A stretch of 64,000 nt of DNA from Sweltsa coloradensis (lineage: Eukaryota; Arthropoda; Insecta; Plecoptera; Chloroperlidae). The stretch covers positions 496,001 through 560,000 of the forward strand of contig JAMZAV010000094.1 of assembly GCA_024449915.1 (NCBI GenBank), read 5' to 3'. Below, piece after piece: positions 1-10,393 of this stretch. Position numbers and translations under genes: made by a program. Numbering within the stretch: the stretch's first letter is position 1; every line of letters starts with the position of its first letter. Under the pieces are notes generated by a model. It was not told the origin of the DNA, searched no databases, and saw nothing but the letters and a program-made list of their open reading frames with translations.

Positions 1-842
1 TAAATTCATATATTAAATTAAAGGTATAGCAATATTTCGGGTACTTTCAGTACCCTTCAAAAGGCAACAAACCAAACAAAACATAAAACTCCGTCTCCCA
101 GCCAAGGTCGACACATCTAACAAACACGGCCATCTTGATCTCAATAAAAAATACATATTCAAATAAAAAAATAAAAATTATACCACAATCATGCCCACAA
201 TAGTTCTATGGCTTGCGGACAAACTCTTTCCAAATCGCCGGGAAATCAATGCTGGGAGCACTGATAACATCAGCAGCCACAGACATCAAGGCAGCCTCCT
301 TCAGCCTCCGTCTATGCGAATTTGCTTCGTGTAGAATGATTGAAGCGTCATGCCAGTTCACATAATGGTGATATTCATAGACGTGCTCCGCTAGTTTTGA
401 GGAGTATACCTTGTGTTGTGCAACGTTGTTTTTATGTTCCTTTAACCTGACTTCCAGAGGCCTCTTGGTTTCTCCAATGTAGATAGCACCACACTGACAT
501 GGAATTGAGTAAACTGCATTTTTCGACGATTGTGATACGTTCAAGGGCTTGGTTTTTGTTAATATACTTCTTAAAGTTCTGGAAGATTGAAAAACTGTTC
601 GTATTCCAAATGGAGAAAGTAAACGTCTGATTTTTTCTGACAAGTTAGGGTAGTAATCCAGCACAACTGTTTTTTTAATCTTTGGAGGATCTAGAACTTG
701 ACTTATGTCTGTCAACACTTCCATAGTCCTATCTGTAGTTGGAGTAATCATTTTTCGAACCAGATGACTTGGATATATTATATATATATATATTATATAT
801 TGTGAAAATATTGCTATACCTTTAATTTAATATATTAATTTA
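1..842 (-). mobile_element. Penelope-like element fragment between inverted repeats
   Basis: A 37-bp sequence at 1-37 reappears inverted at 806-842 with one mismatch (TAAATTcATATATTAAATTA and onward against TAAATTaATATATTAAATTA). Between the arms lies the C-terminal coding part of a Penelope-like retroelement (206-775) and about 200 bp of its 3' untranslated region (1-205). The upstream (5') part of the element is missing. Inverted terminal duplications are known for Penelope-like insertions, so the arms may be part of the insertion structure. The left arm starts at base 1, so it may extend outside the window. Confidence 0.75.
206..775 (-). pseudogene. Penelope-like element C-terminus: RT thumb edge and GIY-YIG endonuclease
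   Basis: The conceptual product from the first in-frame Met at 751 is 181 residues; codons upstream to about 775 stay open. The N-terminal part (LSEKIRRLLSPFGIRTVF, then TLRSIL) resembles the region between reverse transcriptase and endonuclease in Penelope-like elements. A short Cys motif (IPCQCG) leads into YIGETKRPLEVRLKEHK, the GIY-YIG endonuclease core, where Y-I-G-E-T and the R..EH pattern are the recognisable catalytic features. In this family the endonuclease nicks target DNA for reverse transcription. The catalytic RT palm is absent, so the copy is 5'-truncated and cannot move by itself. Only the host's transcription could express it. Confidence 0.85.
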
Positions 843-1439
843 CTAAAAGAACATGTCACAACACAACAACAATCCAATTATTGTTTATAATAATTCAACC
901 TGACATTGTTGGAAATGAGTTTTGATGATTATTATTATTATTCATTACCAAATAACAATACAATAATGAAAAATTTTTAGTCTGGCATGAGCACATGTTG
1001 CTCCAAGCTAGCTGGGCTCACCTGGACTACAATATGCTACAAATGTCTTTTTTAAAACCATTGAGCCGTCCGCGCACTGACTAGCCAGTTGGCTAACTTA
1101 AAAATGACAAACTGGCTAGCCAGTTGGCCTTTTCCAAACTTTTGTAACAACCAAGTATTTTGACACCTATCACTTTCCATCTTTCTTCAACTACGGGCTC
1201 GAGATGGGCGAGCCTACTCTATACCCTTTGGTGGATCCGTGTTTCCTTGTTCCTTACAAGTGTGACTCTTTGTCCTGCTGGGGGGGGGGCCTAGCAGGTG
1301 ATGAACCTGTTAGACCCTACTCGTCTTTTCCTTCAACCTCTTCACCTGCAGCCAAGAGCTAGTATAGCACGTGTGTCTGTGCTATAGCCAAGAGCTTGCA
1401 ACTTGTAGTATTGTTTCCTTTTGTTTTTGAATCCCAGTC
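843..1439. other. No gene; short local repeat
   Basis: No coding region or complete element is recognisable. A near-palindromic pair containing CTAGCCAGTTGG occurs around 1081-1130, and a run of ten G residues lies near 1280. Confidence 0.4.
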
Positions 1440-1568
1440 ACAATTAGTAGGGCAGCCTCTCTTATTGCCACGGGTCTTGGTTCAAATCCAGGGTAAGACA
1501 TGGTTCTTTTGTCGCCCAAGCACCAGAGTCTAGGAGGGAAAGCCCCCTCACTGGTTGTGTTGTAACTT
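1440..1568 (+). repeat. Partial tRNA-like repeat unit
   Basis: This stretch matches the tRNA-like part of the two following units: a T-arm (CTTGG, loop TTCAAAT, CCAGG at 1476-1492) followed by GTAAGACATGG and a common downstream text. It lacks the hammerhead part present in the next units, so it is an incomplete copy at the head of the array. Confidence 0.6.
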
Positions 1569-2060
1569 TTCACCCTTCCTATCTCTAACCAATTCTCTTA
1601 CAATGAATGAAGAGGCACCCTTGCCCAGTAAAAGCAAGAGGTGCAGCTTTTCTCTTGTTGCCAAGGGTCCTGGTTTGAATCCAGGGTAAGTCATGTATTT
1701 TTTGTCTCCCGAGCACCAGAGTTGGGAGGGAAGCCCCCTTATTGTTAGTGCTAACGGTGTGCCCCAGTATGAACGGTGTGTGAAGTAACCTTGCTGATGA
1801 TAACAACATGCATGCAGAATTTACTTTTTGCATGGCCCTACCACAGGTTTGGTTATGTGTTGTGAGTTTTGTTTGTATGTAATTAGCTTATTTTTAGTGG
1901 CCACCATCCGCCTGATGAGTCCCAGAAGGACGAAACGCGTCGTGGATTAAGGTGACAAACAACTTTAAATTAGCTGCAGTTGTCATCAGCAGGTGAAAAG
2001 TTTTGTTGCCCCCAGCCCTTCAGGCTGGGCTTTATGTTCTCGATGCTTTCCCAACCTGTC
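1569..2060 (+). mobile_element. Retrozyme-like unit 1 (tRNA-like head plus hammerhead)
   Basis: A ~490-bp unit that begins near the text ATGAATGAAGAGGC (1600) and repeats again from 2061. It contains a perfect 5-bp T-arm (CCTGG, TTTGAAT, CCAGG at 1669-1685), acting as a polymerase III B-box look-alike, and a complete hammerhead ribozyme at 1906-1947. Tandem non-coding units carrying type I hammerheads are the hallmark of retrozymes, whose circular RNAs are thought to be copied by a partner retroelement, and of Penelope-like pseudo-LTRs. No ORF is present. Assignment to retrozymes is inferred from architecture. Confidence 0.65.
1906..1947 (+). ncRNA. Type I hammerhead self-cleaving ribozyme
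   Basis: All conserved hammerhead elements are present in order. Stem I 5' strand ATCCGC (1906-1911) pairs with GTGGAT (1942-1947) with one G-T wobble. The core CTGATGA is at 1912-1918. Stem II is G-TCC, loop CAGAA, GGA-C. The GAAA box is at 1932-1935. A minimal stem III (AC/GT around a tiny loop) ends at the cleavage-site C1941. The very short stem III is the form reported from Penelope-like elements and animal retrozymes. Predicted cleavage is after C1941. Confidence 0.88.
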
Positions 2061-2663
2061 AACCCTCCTAAACTACTCTTTTAGTATGAATGAAGAGGCG
2101 CCCTGGCCCAGCAACAGCAGGAGGGGCAGCTTTTCTCTTGTAGCCAAGGGTCCTGGTTTCAATCCAGGTAAGTCATGGATTTCTTGTCTCCCGGGCCCTA
2201 GAGTTGAGAGGGAAGCCCCCTTACTGGTTGTGCCGACAGTGTGGCTTAGTATGAATAGTGTGTAATGTAACAATCTTGCTGATAACATGCATGCAGAATT
2301 TACTTCTTGTGTGGCCCTACCACAGGTTTGGTTATGTGTGTTGAGTTTTGTTTGTACTATGTCTTCTTCTTAAATGCACACATTTGGCCTATGATGCCAT
2401 CATGATTGATCTAGTCAACCAGTAGAGATGAGCCACCCTTTCCTCATTCTTTATGCCATTGGCCCATTAGGCATTGCGTCACGCTCATTTGCCAGACTGG
2501 CACAAGTGTACAGATGTTGTATGTCATGTTCACCATTTCCGCACAATCTGCAGATAGTATTGGTTTTAAACACACCTATTCGGTGACCTATGTAATATGT
2601 ATATGTATGTATACCTATATTATATATCACCTATGTCGTTAGGCGATTTTTTGGTTGTTGTTT

Positions 2664-2701
2664 CTGGGACGAGTCCCAGAAGGACAAAATGCGTTGTGGA
2701 T
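2664..2701 (+). ncRNA. Degenerate hammerhead remnant
   Basis: It aligns with the intact ribozyme at 1906-1947 and keeps stem II (AGTCCCAGAAGGAC) and GTGGAT. However CTGATGA is replaced by GGGACGA and CGAAAC by CAAAAT, so the catalytic core is lost and it should not self-cleave. Confidence 0.75.
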
Positions 2702-2787
2702 CAAGGTAGCAAATAAATTTAAATTAGCTGCAGTTGTAATCAGCAGATGAAAAGCTTTGTTGCCCCCACCCCTTCAGACTGGGCTTA

Positions 2788-3252
2788 CCGTATTGTACCA
2801 AATATACCGTAGGCAGACCTTTTCTTCATTATTTTAGGTCTCAAAATCCCTTCTCGGCCTATATGCAAGCATCAGCATTTTTACGCGCCTATTTCAAACA
2901 CCCAAAGTAAAAGTTACAGCACCGTGCGACACATATTGTTCACTGCTTTTATCTGGGGCGCCAACAATACAGCAGGCACGGAGGATGCGACGCTATCTCC
3001 AGGCCTACTGACGAGTGAAATGTGATGCAGAGCAGATTACTGGGCGATAAGAACCGGTCCGCATAGAGATAGCGCTACGTTGGCACGAGCTCCGCGTTAA
3101 TAGGCCGTGGGAAAAACTATGTCCGCTGAAGCTCGGCGAAAATAGACCACAGGAATAACGGCGCGTAAAATAAAAATATTTTGTTAAATATTCCTTTTTT
3201 TTAAGTTGATGACCAAAGTTAGGGGAGTCGGCCTATATTCGACACAATACGG
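2788..3252. mobile_element. TA-flanked MITE (Tc1/mariner-like) inside unit 2
   Basis: Imperfect terminal inverted repeats begin CCGTATTGT and end ACAATACGG, flanked by TA at 2786-2787 and 3253-3254. The paralogous position in unit 1 (about 2029-2035) is uninterrupted and differs by one base after one TA is removed, which gives an internal empty site. It is 465 bp with no transposase. Confidence 0.75.
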
Positions 3253-3254
3253 TA

Positions 3255-3804
3255 ATGTTTTCTATTTTTTCCTAACCTGTCAACCCTTTCTCCAATTTAA
3301 ATCAAATCTGTATTTATTTGATTGGAGGTCGCACAAAAATACAATACACTGGGGAGTAACCACAATCGCATGCAATACTTTAAAACAGTTTTATTGATTT
3401 TCAATAGATGCAGGCAAGTAACTATATATGTCACCCCCAACCTCGCAAAAAAGTATGTAATGCTGTTTGAATCGTAAGATGATACTTAACTATTCTATTT
3501 GCGTATATTAATTGAATATGGAATATTCGCACACGCCTAGATATTCGTATGGAGATGGTGCTGGAAAGCTATAAAAGTGTGCTGCAAGCAATAATGTTTG
3601 CTTACCACACAATCACATAGTGCAGCTGCGGTTGTGCACATATTGTTGGTATCTTGTCTCACTCTTCAACATTGTTAAGTTCCAGATGAAAGAGATCGAG
3701 AAAAAACATTATAAACAGTAGGGATGGTACATAAACGTGTACACAACTATTAATTATCCATTTACTTGTACCATGTGCACGTCAAGCTCGGAATAAAGTT
3801 ATTC
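3255..3804. other. No gene; possible hAT terminus
   Basis: Nothing coding is seen. AGTAGGGATGGTACATAAAC at 3719-3738 resembles the 5' end of the TAGGGATGG-type element seen at 54313, but no partner end was found. Confidence 0.3.
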
Positions 3805-4330
3805 TCTCTCAATTTAATTAATTGGGAAACACTCCCGTAGGTGCAATTTATTTTATAGAAATCAATCCAGAAATTAACAAATCCATCCCAGCGGGGTATC
3901 GAACCCGTCTCCTGATTACCAGTTGAGTGATTTACCCCTAAGGCCGCGTTCCCACAAATTGGTTTAGTTATAAGGGGATAGGAAATACGTGTTAAATTGT
4001 TTACGTTTTTGTCCTAAGAAATTGTTATAACAAAACCATAATTCTTATAACGGACCAATCAGACGTTTTGTTATTTATACGACGACCAATGAAAAGGAGT
4101 AACTTCATTATGACAGGCCACTGAAACATTACTAACCAATCAGGATATCGGATTTCTTGTTACCATAAGAATTTCTTAAGACAAAACCAAAGTTATGGGA
4201 ACGCGGCCTAAGTTACCAGGACGGTTAACTTCATAACATCTGGATTGTTGGTGCATTGTAGATCTGAATAGATTGGATTGATTTCTATAAAATCAATTAC
4301 ACCCACCCAATTAATTAAATTGAGAAATAA
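3805..4330 (-). repeat. tRNA-derived SINE in a fold-back, split by a MITE
   Basis: On the minus strand a tRNA-like head is readable, with A-box-like TCACTCAACTGGTAA and B-box GGGTTCGATACCCC (complement near 3893-3912). Outer sequences at 3805-3880 and 4260-4330 are inverted copies of each other (CTCAATTTAATTAATTGGG). The head is interrupted at 3942-4208 by a MITE. A second copy of the same SINE lies on the plus strand at 4395-4490. Confidence 0.6.
3942..4208. mobile_element. Harbinger/ISL2EU-like MITE with TAA target duplication
   Basis: Terminal inverted repeats start GGCCGCGTTCCCA on both strands and stay similar for about 25 bp. The element is flanked by TAA at 3939-3941 and 4209-4211. 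At 267 bp it is too small to encode a transposase. A 3-bp TWA duplication is typical of PIF/Harbinger; the superfamily call is inference. Confidence 0.75.
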
Positions 4331-4394
4331 ACCCTCGCTCATACCTGCGTTAGGTAACGACATTATAAATCGAGTTTAGATGGTCAGTTCAAAG

Positions 4395-4490
4395 GCAGCA
4401 GAATCGCACTCCAACACCAATCGGGAGACCGGGGTTCGATACCTCGCTGGGATGGAGTTTGTAATTTCTGGATTGATTTCTATTTAAAAA
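4395..4490 (+). repeat. tRNA-derived SINE, plus-strand copy
   Basis: Contains GGAGACCGGGGTTCGATACC, a B-box/T-arm signature, followed by CTGGGATGGA and a tail matching the inverted copy at 3850-3930. Confidence 0.6.
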
Positions 4491-7001
4491 AAAGTTTATT
4501 CTATTGTATTTTAATGCTTCTGTCACTCGTCTCCCATAGAGGCGAGTGTGGGAATGCCATGCAAGTTTTAACATGTAAAACCTATAGAGTATAGAATAAA
4601 ACAAGTAGTCATAATTTTGTTTCTTATAGTAAGTTTAATTCTACAATTTTGACACAATCACTCCTTTTACAATTCTGAACTCTGATAATTAAAATTATGA
4701 ATATGAATGCTTTACAGATTGTATGAGAGAACTAGACAATTCTTACATAATTTTGCATACAAGCTACTTAGCATCGCTAATGGGTCCGCTGAATTAAAAA
4801 ATTAAGGCTTATCCTACGGAACTGGCTACAAGTCGATATCTGGCCTAATGCAAACATAATTTATAAAACACTTTCTCTCTACTGTATACAAGTGAACTTG
4901 TTTTGAAGGAAACAAGGCAGTATTATACACAAGCCTTGGAATAGAAAACGACGCCAATTATAATTACACCAAGTTGAACTCTTAGAGTTTAAAACATTCA
5001 TGTATACTCTTCAAGTTTATTATGACTATAAATATTTCCACATTTTATCCATGTTTATGATGTTACTTTAAACAAGACATACCAAGTATTCAACATTTAC
5101 TAGTAAGATCTTACTTGCAGTTAATTGTTATCGACAAGATTTCTTCTTACTTTCATCCCCCGAAGTCGGAGGCATATTTAGAAGCTAGTTAGAAAATTGT
5201 TTACTTTATTTGATTTATTTTAATTTGAACTACGTACAGAATCCAACGTACGTAGATTGTCTATTGTGTAATTGTTATTTAATTTTATAGATTGCACATG
5301 TCGGTACAGACAGAAAACATAACCTTGGTATGAAAACATTCACTGATATGACCAAATGTCGGTACTGTGTAGCTTTACACAAACACACACACTTCGAAGG
5401 TATATCTTCAGAACGAGAACTCTGGTAGAAACTTATAGACAAATTAATGCCCTCAGCAAAATGAAGTTTCGTGTTCCAAAGAGAGTTATCATCTCAACAC
5501 AGCATGCAGTAAGCACTGACCAAACTTATCACCGGGAAATTCCTCACTGTTTTATTAACTGAATCGTTTTGTGCCTTTTGTATTGAATTTGTCTTCTGTA
5601 CATTGTTATGTATTGAAAATATGAAGTCTTAAATTTGTGATCCACTTATCCTGAAAAGAAACAAAACAAAACATTTAAGCCATATTGAAGAAAAAGAAGG
5701 CATGTAGTGTGAAAAGTGTGTCTACTAGTAAATTAATACAAAACAGGCTTCACTTCGGAACAGTACTAGAATACTACTTGAATAGCTAAGTTTTTTTACC
5801 GCAATTGCGTAAGATTTCTTCTCTCGGGTTGTTGACGTAATGTAGAACTTTCTTGTAATGTAAAACTAAAGGGCATTGTGGGTGAACAACCCTGCTTTGT
5901 TATGATCAAAGTTAATGTTTAAAAAATGTGTAAAAAATTTAACTTTGCCTTTTGGTGTTTGTACCATGTACGTAGGCGAATATGTAAGTTAATTCATGTT
6001 CGAACGGCGAGGCGATAAATAAAATACTAGATGATGTACGGTTTATGTGACAGGCAAGTGGTTCGTTGTTGTAGCCAAACTCGGTCGAAGCCACATTGCC
6101 AAGGAGGATAATATACCCATGTTGGCTATTCTCGATCTGAATTACACCCAAAATTAAATGTTACCTAACTCAAATAGGGCAACATTATTGAACAAATTAA
6201 CTCGTATGCCTATTTAGAGTGTGCCCACTCAAGTGACATATGGTAACTTGATTTTCAGTGGCACTTAAATGATGGTACTGGAGAGTAAAATGGAGTTAAG
6301 CCATTTTTGTTGTGATGATTACTTGACGATTTTGTTCATTCAAAACTATGTGAGCTTTTCTATTTTATAAATCTAGATATGTAGGCTACCTAGTCAAATT
6401 GAAGTGTACATACACAAATGAGAACAGATTAAACTTGAAATCAAGAATGACATAATTATAAATCATCTTCATTCCAACAACTCTTCAGCTGTTAGTATCT
6501 AGTTATCCAAGCTAATGATGGCACTCATCATATGCAGCTAATCTATTTGTCCGTGAATTGGGACTAGCAAATAACCAGGCTGGAGCACTAGCACTAGAGT
6601 TAATTATAACATCGTCTGTAGAAACCTATAGACGTTTTATGACTTGCCCTTGAATTACGTTTGTCCACAGGTGTAGACCTACACCAGAGAATGGAAGTAA
6701 TCAAGGGTAGGACTCAAACTGTCTTCACTCTTACATCCCTTCTACACAATTCTTTTTATCCAACATGGCTGCTGATTGTTGTTTCTCACTCAAGTATGGA
6801 ACCTAATGATTCATAATCATACATTGGACCAAGACAAACAAATAACAAGTTTAAGTGTTGCAGTCCCTTCTTGGGTAAAGACGTGTCACTCCCTACTTCT
6901 TTCTACGCGTGTACATCTAGCCAAAACAACTCATCGAGCCTTGTTGTTGTTACAACATGAAACTTACTTATAAAACTCAGGTACGGCGTGGAGGGAGCGC
7001 C
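4491..7001. other. No further genes; includes 3' flank/UTR of the AT-hook gene
   Basis: Apparently single-copy AT-rich DNA without a recognisable coding region. The 3' UTR of the minus-strand gene must lie here because its stop codon is at 7002-7004. I could not fix the polyadenylation site; minus-strand AATAAA candidates lie near 5550 and 5020. Confidence 0.4.
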
Positions 7002-7154
7002 TTACTCTACTGGTGTCTTGTTATTCTCGACTGGAGCTGGAGTGTTGTCGACAGCTATGGCATGCTCTGGTTTACTGCTCTCCTCTGACAGCGCCGCATT
7101 CATCTTCTTCAAGTCGTCACTAGAGTTGACTGGGGTTGGGTTGGGTTTCTCCAC
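7002..7154 (-). CDS. AT-hook nuclear protein, exon 5 (C-terminus and stop)
   Basis: The exon encodes residues 183-232 and the TAA stop. It follows a consensus acceptor (minus-strand TATTACAG before GTGGAG) in phase 0, matching the phase-0 donor of exon 4. The peptide begins VEKPNPTPVNSSDDLKK and ends NNKTPVE. It is hydrophilic, with no domain I recognise. Its composition (Glu, Pro, Ser, Asn) continues that of exon 4, which supports joining them. The stop is followed by non-coding sequence. No other reading frame here has both splice signals and composition in its favour. Confidence 0.75.
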   Translation of the reverse strand: MEKPNPTPVNSSDDLKKMNAALSEESSKPEHAIAVDNTPAPVENNKTPVE

Positions 7155-7781
7155 CTGTAATACATCAGGTAAAACTAGTTACTACGGGTACTTTCATGTA
7201 ACAGAACACGCATAGGCCTACAGTCATTATTTATAACAAATGCCATGAGCCCATGACTATGAAATTATTGTCATACCAACAAATTTCAGTGGTCCCGCAC
7301 GAATTCCTATGTTCGTAACAGTCATTACAAGACAAGATCATATAACGAACTAATAATTTTGCACAAATCAAAACTATAATTCCGATGTTCGTAATAGTCA
7401 TTACAACGACAAGATCATATTAACGAACTAATAATAATGCACAAATCAATACTATAAATTGAATGCTTTCACAATAAAATCTGTAAACCTACCTGAATAG
7501 AAAATTTGATAGAATTCCCAGCCGCTCAAAACCGTTTTTTCCGCTCACATTCTATTTCACAAGACAAACAATACACTGCATCATTACCCCTTCCCCTGTC
7601 GCGCGTGATCAGCTGCTGTTATTGTCTCGTAAACAATGCTATCCCGCCTTTTGCAGTGTCTTTGTGAAGGTCGTATTACTCGAAAAACAGTGCAAGTTCA
7701 ACTAATTTGTTTATTTTATTTAGGCCTGAGACAGAGAGTGACTGTTATTTATTACGTGTCAACATAAAAAGATATTATGAT

Positions 7782-9029
7782 TAGGGCTGTGCGAGTCTCG
7801 ACTTTTCGAGATTCGAGCGAGATTAAAGTGCTGCTCGAATCTCGCTCGATCTCGAGATCATACTGCTCGGAAAAACGAGTCTCGCTCGATCTCAATCTCA
7901 AATTGCTCGAAAAATCTTCGTCTCGAGATATCTCCGTCACGAACCACGGTGGTCGTAATTATGCGGGACCTTGCGTTATGCGACGTGGTAAAGTAATATT
8001 TATTCCCCGATTTTTGCGTAATAATTTCATATTGCCATGCCACATTGTCGAGAAATCTCTAGGCCTAGACGAGCTAGGCCTAGGCAAAGGCTGTAGGCCT
8101 AGGCCTAACAGAGTCCCGGTTCCATTCCGTGATCGGAGCTTTGATAAACCCGCCGATCGGAGGCCTAGGGCCTACTAACAAATGACGCATAAAATAGGCT
8201 TCACTTTAAAACACTTTCCTGTAGAGAAGTTCTACAGAACGAAAGCTAGGCTAGGTACTTCTAGTACTAGCATACACCCAATAAGTGACAACAAGACATC
8301 CATGCATCCATCTACATTTTATTTTAGGCCTAGTCGAAATTTCACAAATTCGTTGCCAACGCGCATGCGTCTGTCGACGCGCACACAGATCGCGCATTTG
8401 ACTGGTCACTGGTAGCGCACTCTATCGAGCGAGCTACTGAACTGAAGCGTGATTTGTGAAGTTGGCGGTAGAGAGCAGAGAGCGCTTTATCGACTCGTTA
8501 TCGACTCTAACGGAGAAACTACTTTATCGGTTTTTCTTACGACATTCCTATCTCGTTGCGACTGAGGTCACTGCCAGGTGTTGTTACTTAACTTATTAAA
8601 TATTTTCACTACCAAATTAATGTGATTAAACTATTAAAGTTAGAAACAAAAATTATATTTCATTCAACATGTAGCCTAGGACCTCTGCCATAGATAGGCT
8701 AGGGCTAGGCCTTGGCTACTCTACGCCTAGGCCCTAGGCCCCTATGCACTGAACTGAGAAATGTTGTTTACTTTTTAAATATTATTTTTAAGTAGGCCCT
8801 AGGGCCTATTTTTTACTTTTGAAGCCGCCTAGGCCTAATTATTTTGTGTAGGCAATTCTTTCTTTGGGGTCCTACAACAATTTCAGTGCGCTCGATCTCG
8901 CTCGATTTCGCTCGACCTCGCTTGATCTCGGATCTCGCTCGATCTCGAATCTCGCTCGAGATTCAAGATTTTTTTCAAATTCTCGCTCGATCTCGCTCGA
9001 CTTAAAAAAACCCTGCTCGCACAGCCCTA
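7782..9029. mobile_element. hAT-type non-autonomous element, 1248 bp, 8-bp TSD
   Basis: Ends are TAGGGCTGTGCGAG and CTCGCACAGCCCTA, perfect inverted repeats. The 8-bp duplication ATTATGAT flanks it exactly (7774-7781 and 9030-9037). Subterminal zones at both ends are dense in CTCGATCTCG/CTCGCTCGAT motifs, which look like clustered transposase-binding sites. No transposase ORF is present; ORFs here are artefacts of the repeats. It lies in intron 4 of the AT-hook gene. Confidence 0.92.
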
Positions 9030-9084
9030 ATTATGATAAAATGATATTGTCTGTACATCTGAAAATGCTTCTCGCAAAATGTAG

Positions 9085-9435
9085 ATACTATGACAATAAA
9101 CCATTTATTATTATTATTACTTAGGTGTTACGAGATAGCATACACAAAAACGTACAAGACGAGAGTGTTCTGGGCTAATTATTCACTCTCTCTGACAGAG
9201 GGTAGGCCTACATCCATATTATAATGGAGGACTATGGCCCGAATAATGTGAATAAAAAATATGAATATTAACGGCCAAGGTAACCTTCCAGTGTTTAGGT
9301 GATTGGTCGTGGGGCTCGAGGTCTCTCCCCCGGTATTTCTAGTTGCCCGGCCTATAACTAAAAGTCTGGTGGGTGCCAGAGTTGGGCAATAGATAGCACC
9401 CCTGTGCTAGACTAGGTTACATGTTGTAAACTTAC
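9085..9435. other. Intronic sequence with a LINE-like tail
   Basis: ACAATAAACCATTTATTATT and further ATT units (about 9092-9120) resemble the microsatellite tail of a 5'-truncated LINE. The remainder shows nothing recognisable. Confidence 0.3.
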
Positions 9436-9638
9436 TTCAATAACAGTCGGCTTGTCGTTCTCAACTGCTTCGACCACCTTCGAGTCTCCACTGGCCTTGG
9501 CAGCCACCGCATTCTCAGAGGCGGATGCTGGCGGGCTGGACGCCGTTGGTGCAGGTGCAGGGGCGGGCGCAACCTCCGTCGGCTTAACTGTCTTTACCGG
9601 CTCCACTGGCTTCACTGGCTCGGGTGAATCCTCTTTCT
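9436..9638 (-). CDS. AT-hook nuclear protein, exon 4 (Pro/Ala/Val-rich)
   Basis: Encodes residues 115-182. The acceptor is the CAG of CCGCTTGCAG just before AGAAAG; its two leading bases complete the Glu codon begun by the last base of exon 3. The donor is GAA|GTAAGT, phase 0. The peptide starts EKEDSPEPVKPVEPVKTVK and continues through an Ala-Pro alternation (APAPAPAP) to a more acidic end. It is low-complexity and probably disordered. An ATG lies upstream of the acceptor at 9660, but using it as a start would give an isolated ORF that ignores good splice signals. Confidence 0.78.
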
Positions 9639-10393
9639 CTGCAAGCGGCATATTTTGCATTTACAAAGGGATTCATGCCAAAATCATACATATCATTAAA
9701 AATTACCCGTCTCATTGGCAGAGATACGAGCATACGGCCAACAAAATGCCATATGAATTGCAGATAGGCTAGTGAATTGTCTGATGTATGCATGATGTGA
9801 AAGAAAATTGTTTGCACTGAAAAGTTAGTAAAAATTACTAAAACCATTGTGCATAGACCTATTCATATTTCTACAAGTGAAGAAAGCCTGCCCTCATTCA
9901 TAGCCAGAATCACAATGACATAAAATATGATATGATTTGCTTTGTCTTGTTGTGCATTGGTCAGAACTTAAGTGCTTGAGCAACTTGCATTAAAAGCGCA
10001 ATATCTTGATATTTCCTTAACAATCTTCAAGAGATATGAACATTTTCACACTTAAGTTATCATTACGAATATTTAGCACGATAACTTATTTCACACATTT
10101 GTTTGATTGTCCCCCCACTAGCATACCTAATAGCCCTACGGAGTACACTACACTACTACATAGGTACCTACTCAATTAAACATAGCGCAGGAAAATTGAT
10201 GTAAGTTAAAAATTGATTACCGAGTAGTGAGTAGATACTGTAGTACAATACGGGTAGTAAATAATAAAGGAAAGTAGATCTGGAAGCAGCAATACCTAGA
10301 AATTAAACTACAACTAGGCCCTATCCACAATGGAAATTTAGTAGTCCAGGCAATACATTTTTAGAGTAGGCCTGTAGGAGGACCTATAGTGAG

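Larger units (their letters stand above)
2061..3290 (+). mobile_element. Retrozyme-like unit 2, decayed and interrupted
   Basis: Second tandem copy of the unit: T-arm CCTGG-TTTCAAT-CCAGG at 2152-2168, a degenerate hammerhead at 2664-2701, and the same downstream text (GCTGCAGTTGT, then TTTGTTGCCCCC). It carries ~270 bp extra at about 2355-2640 and a 465-bp MITE at 2788-3252. Removing both returns it to about 490 bp, the size of unit 1. Confidence 0.6.

Noticed and set aside
7777..8178. 133-residue ORF rich in Ser/Arg
   Set aside because: It begins at the hAT element's target site and reads through its CTCG motif array; composition is dictated by the repeat.
9412..9660. Single-exon reading of an 82-residue ORF starting at 9660
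   Set aside because: Good splice acceptor and donor signals with phases matching the neighbouring exons explain the coding part better; the ATG lies in the intron.
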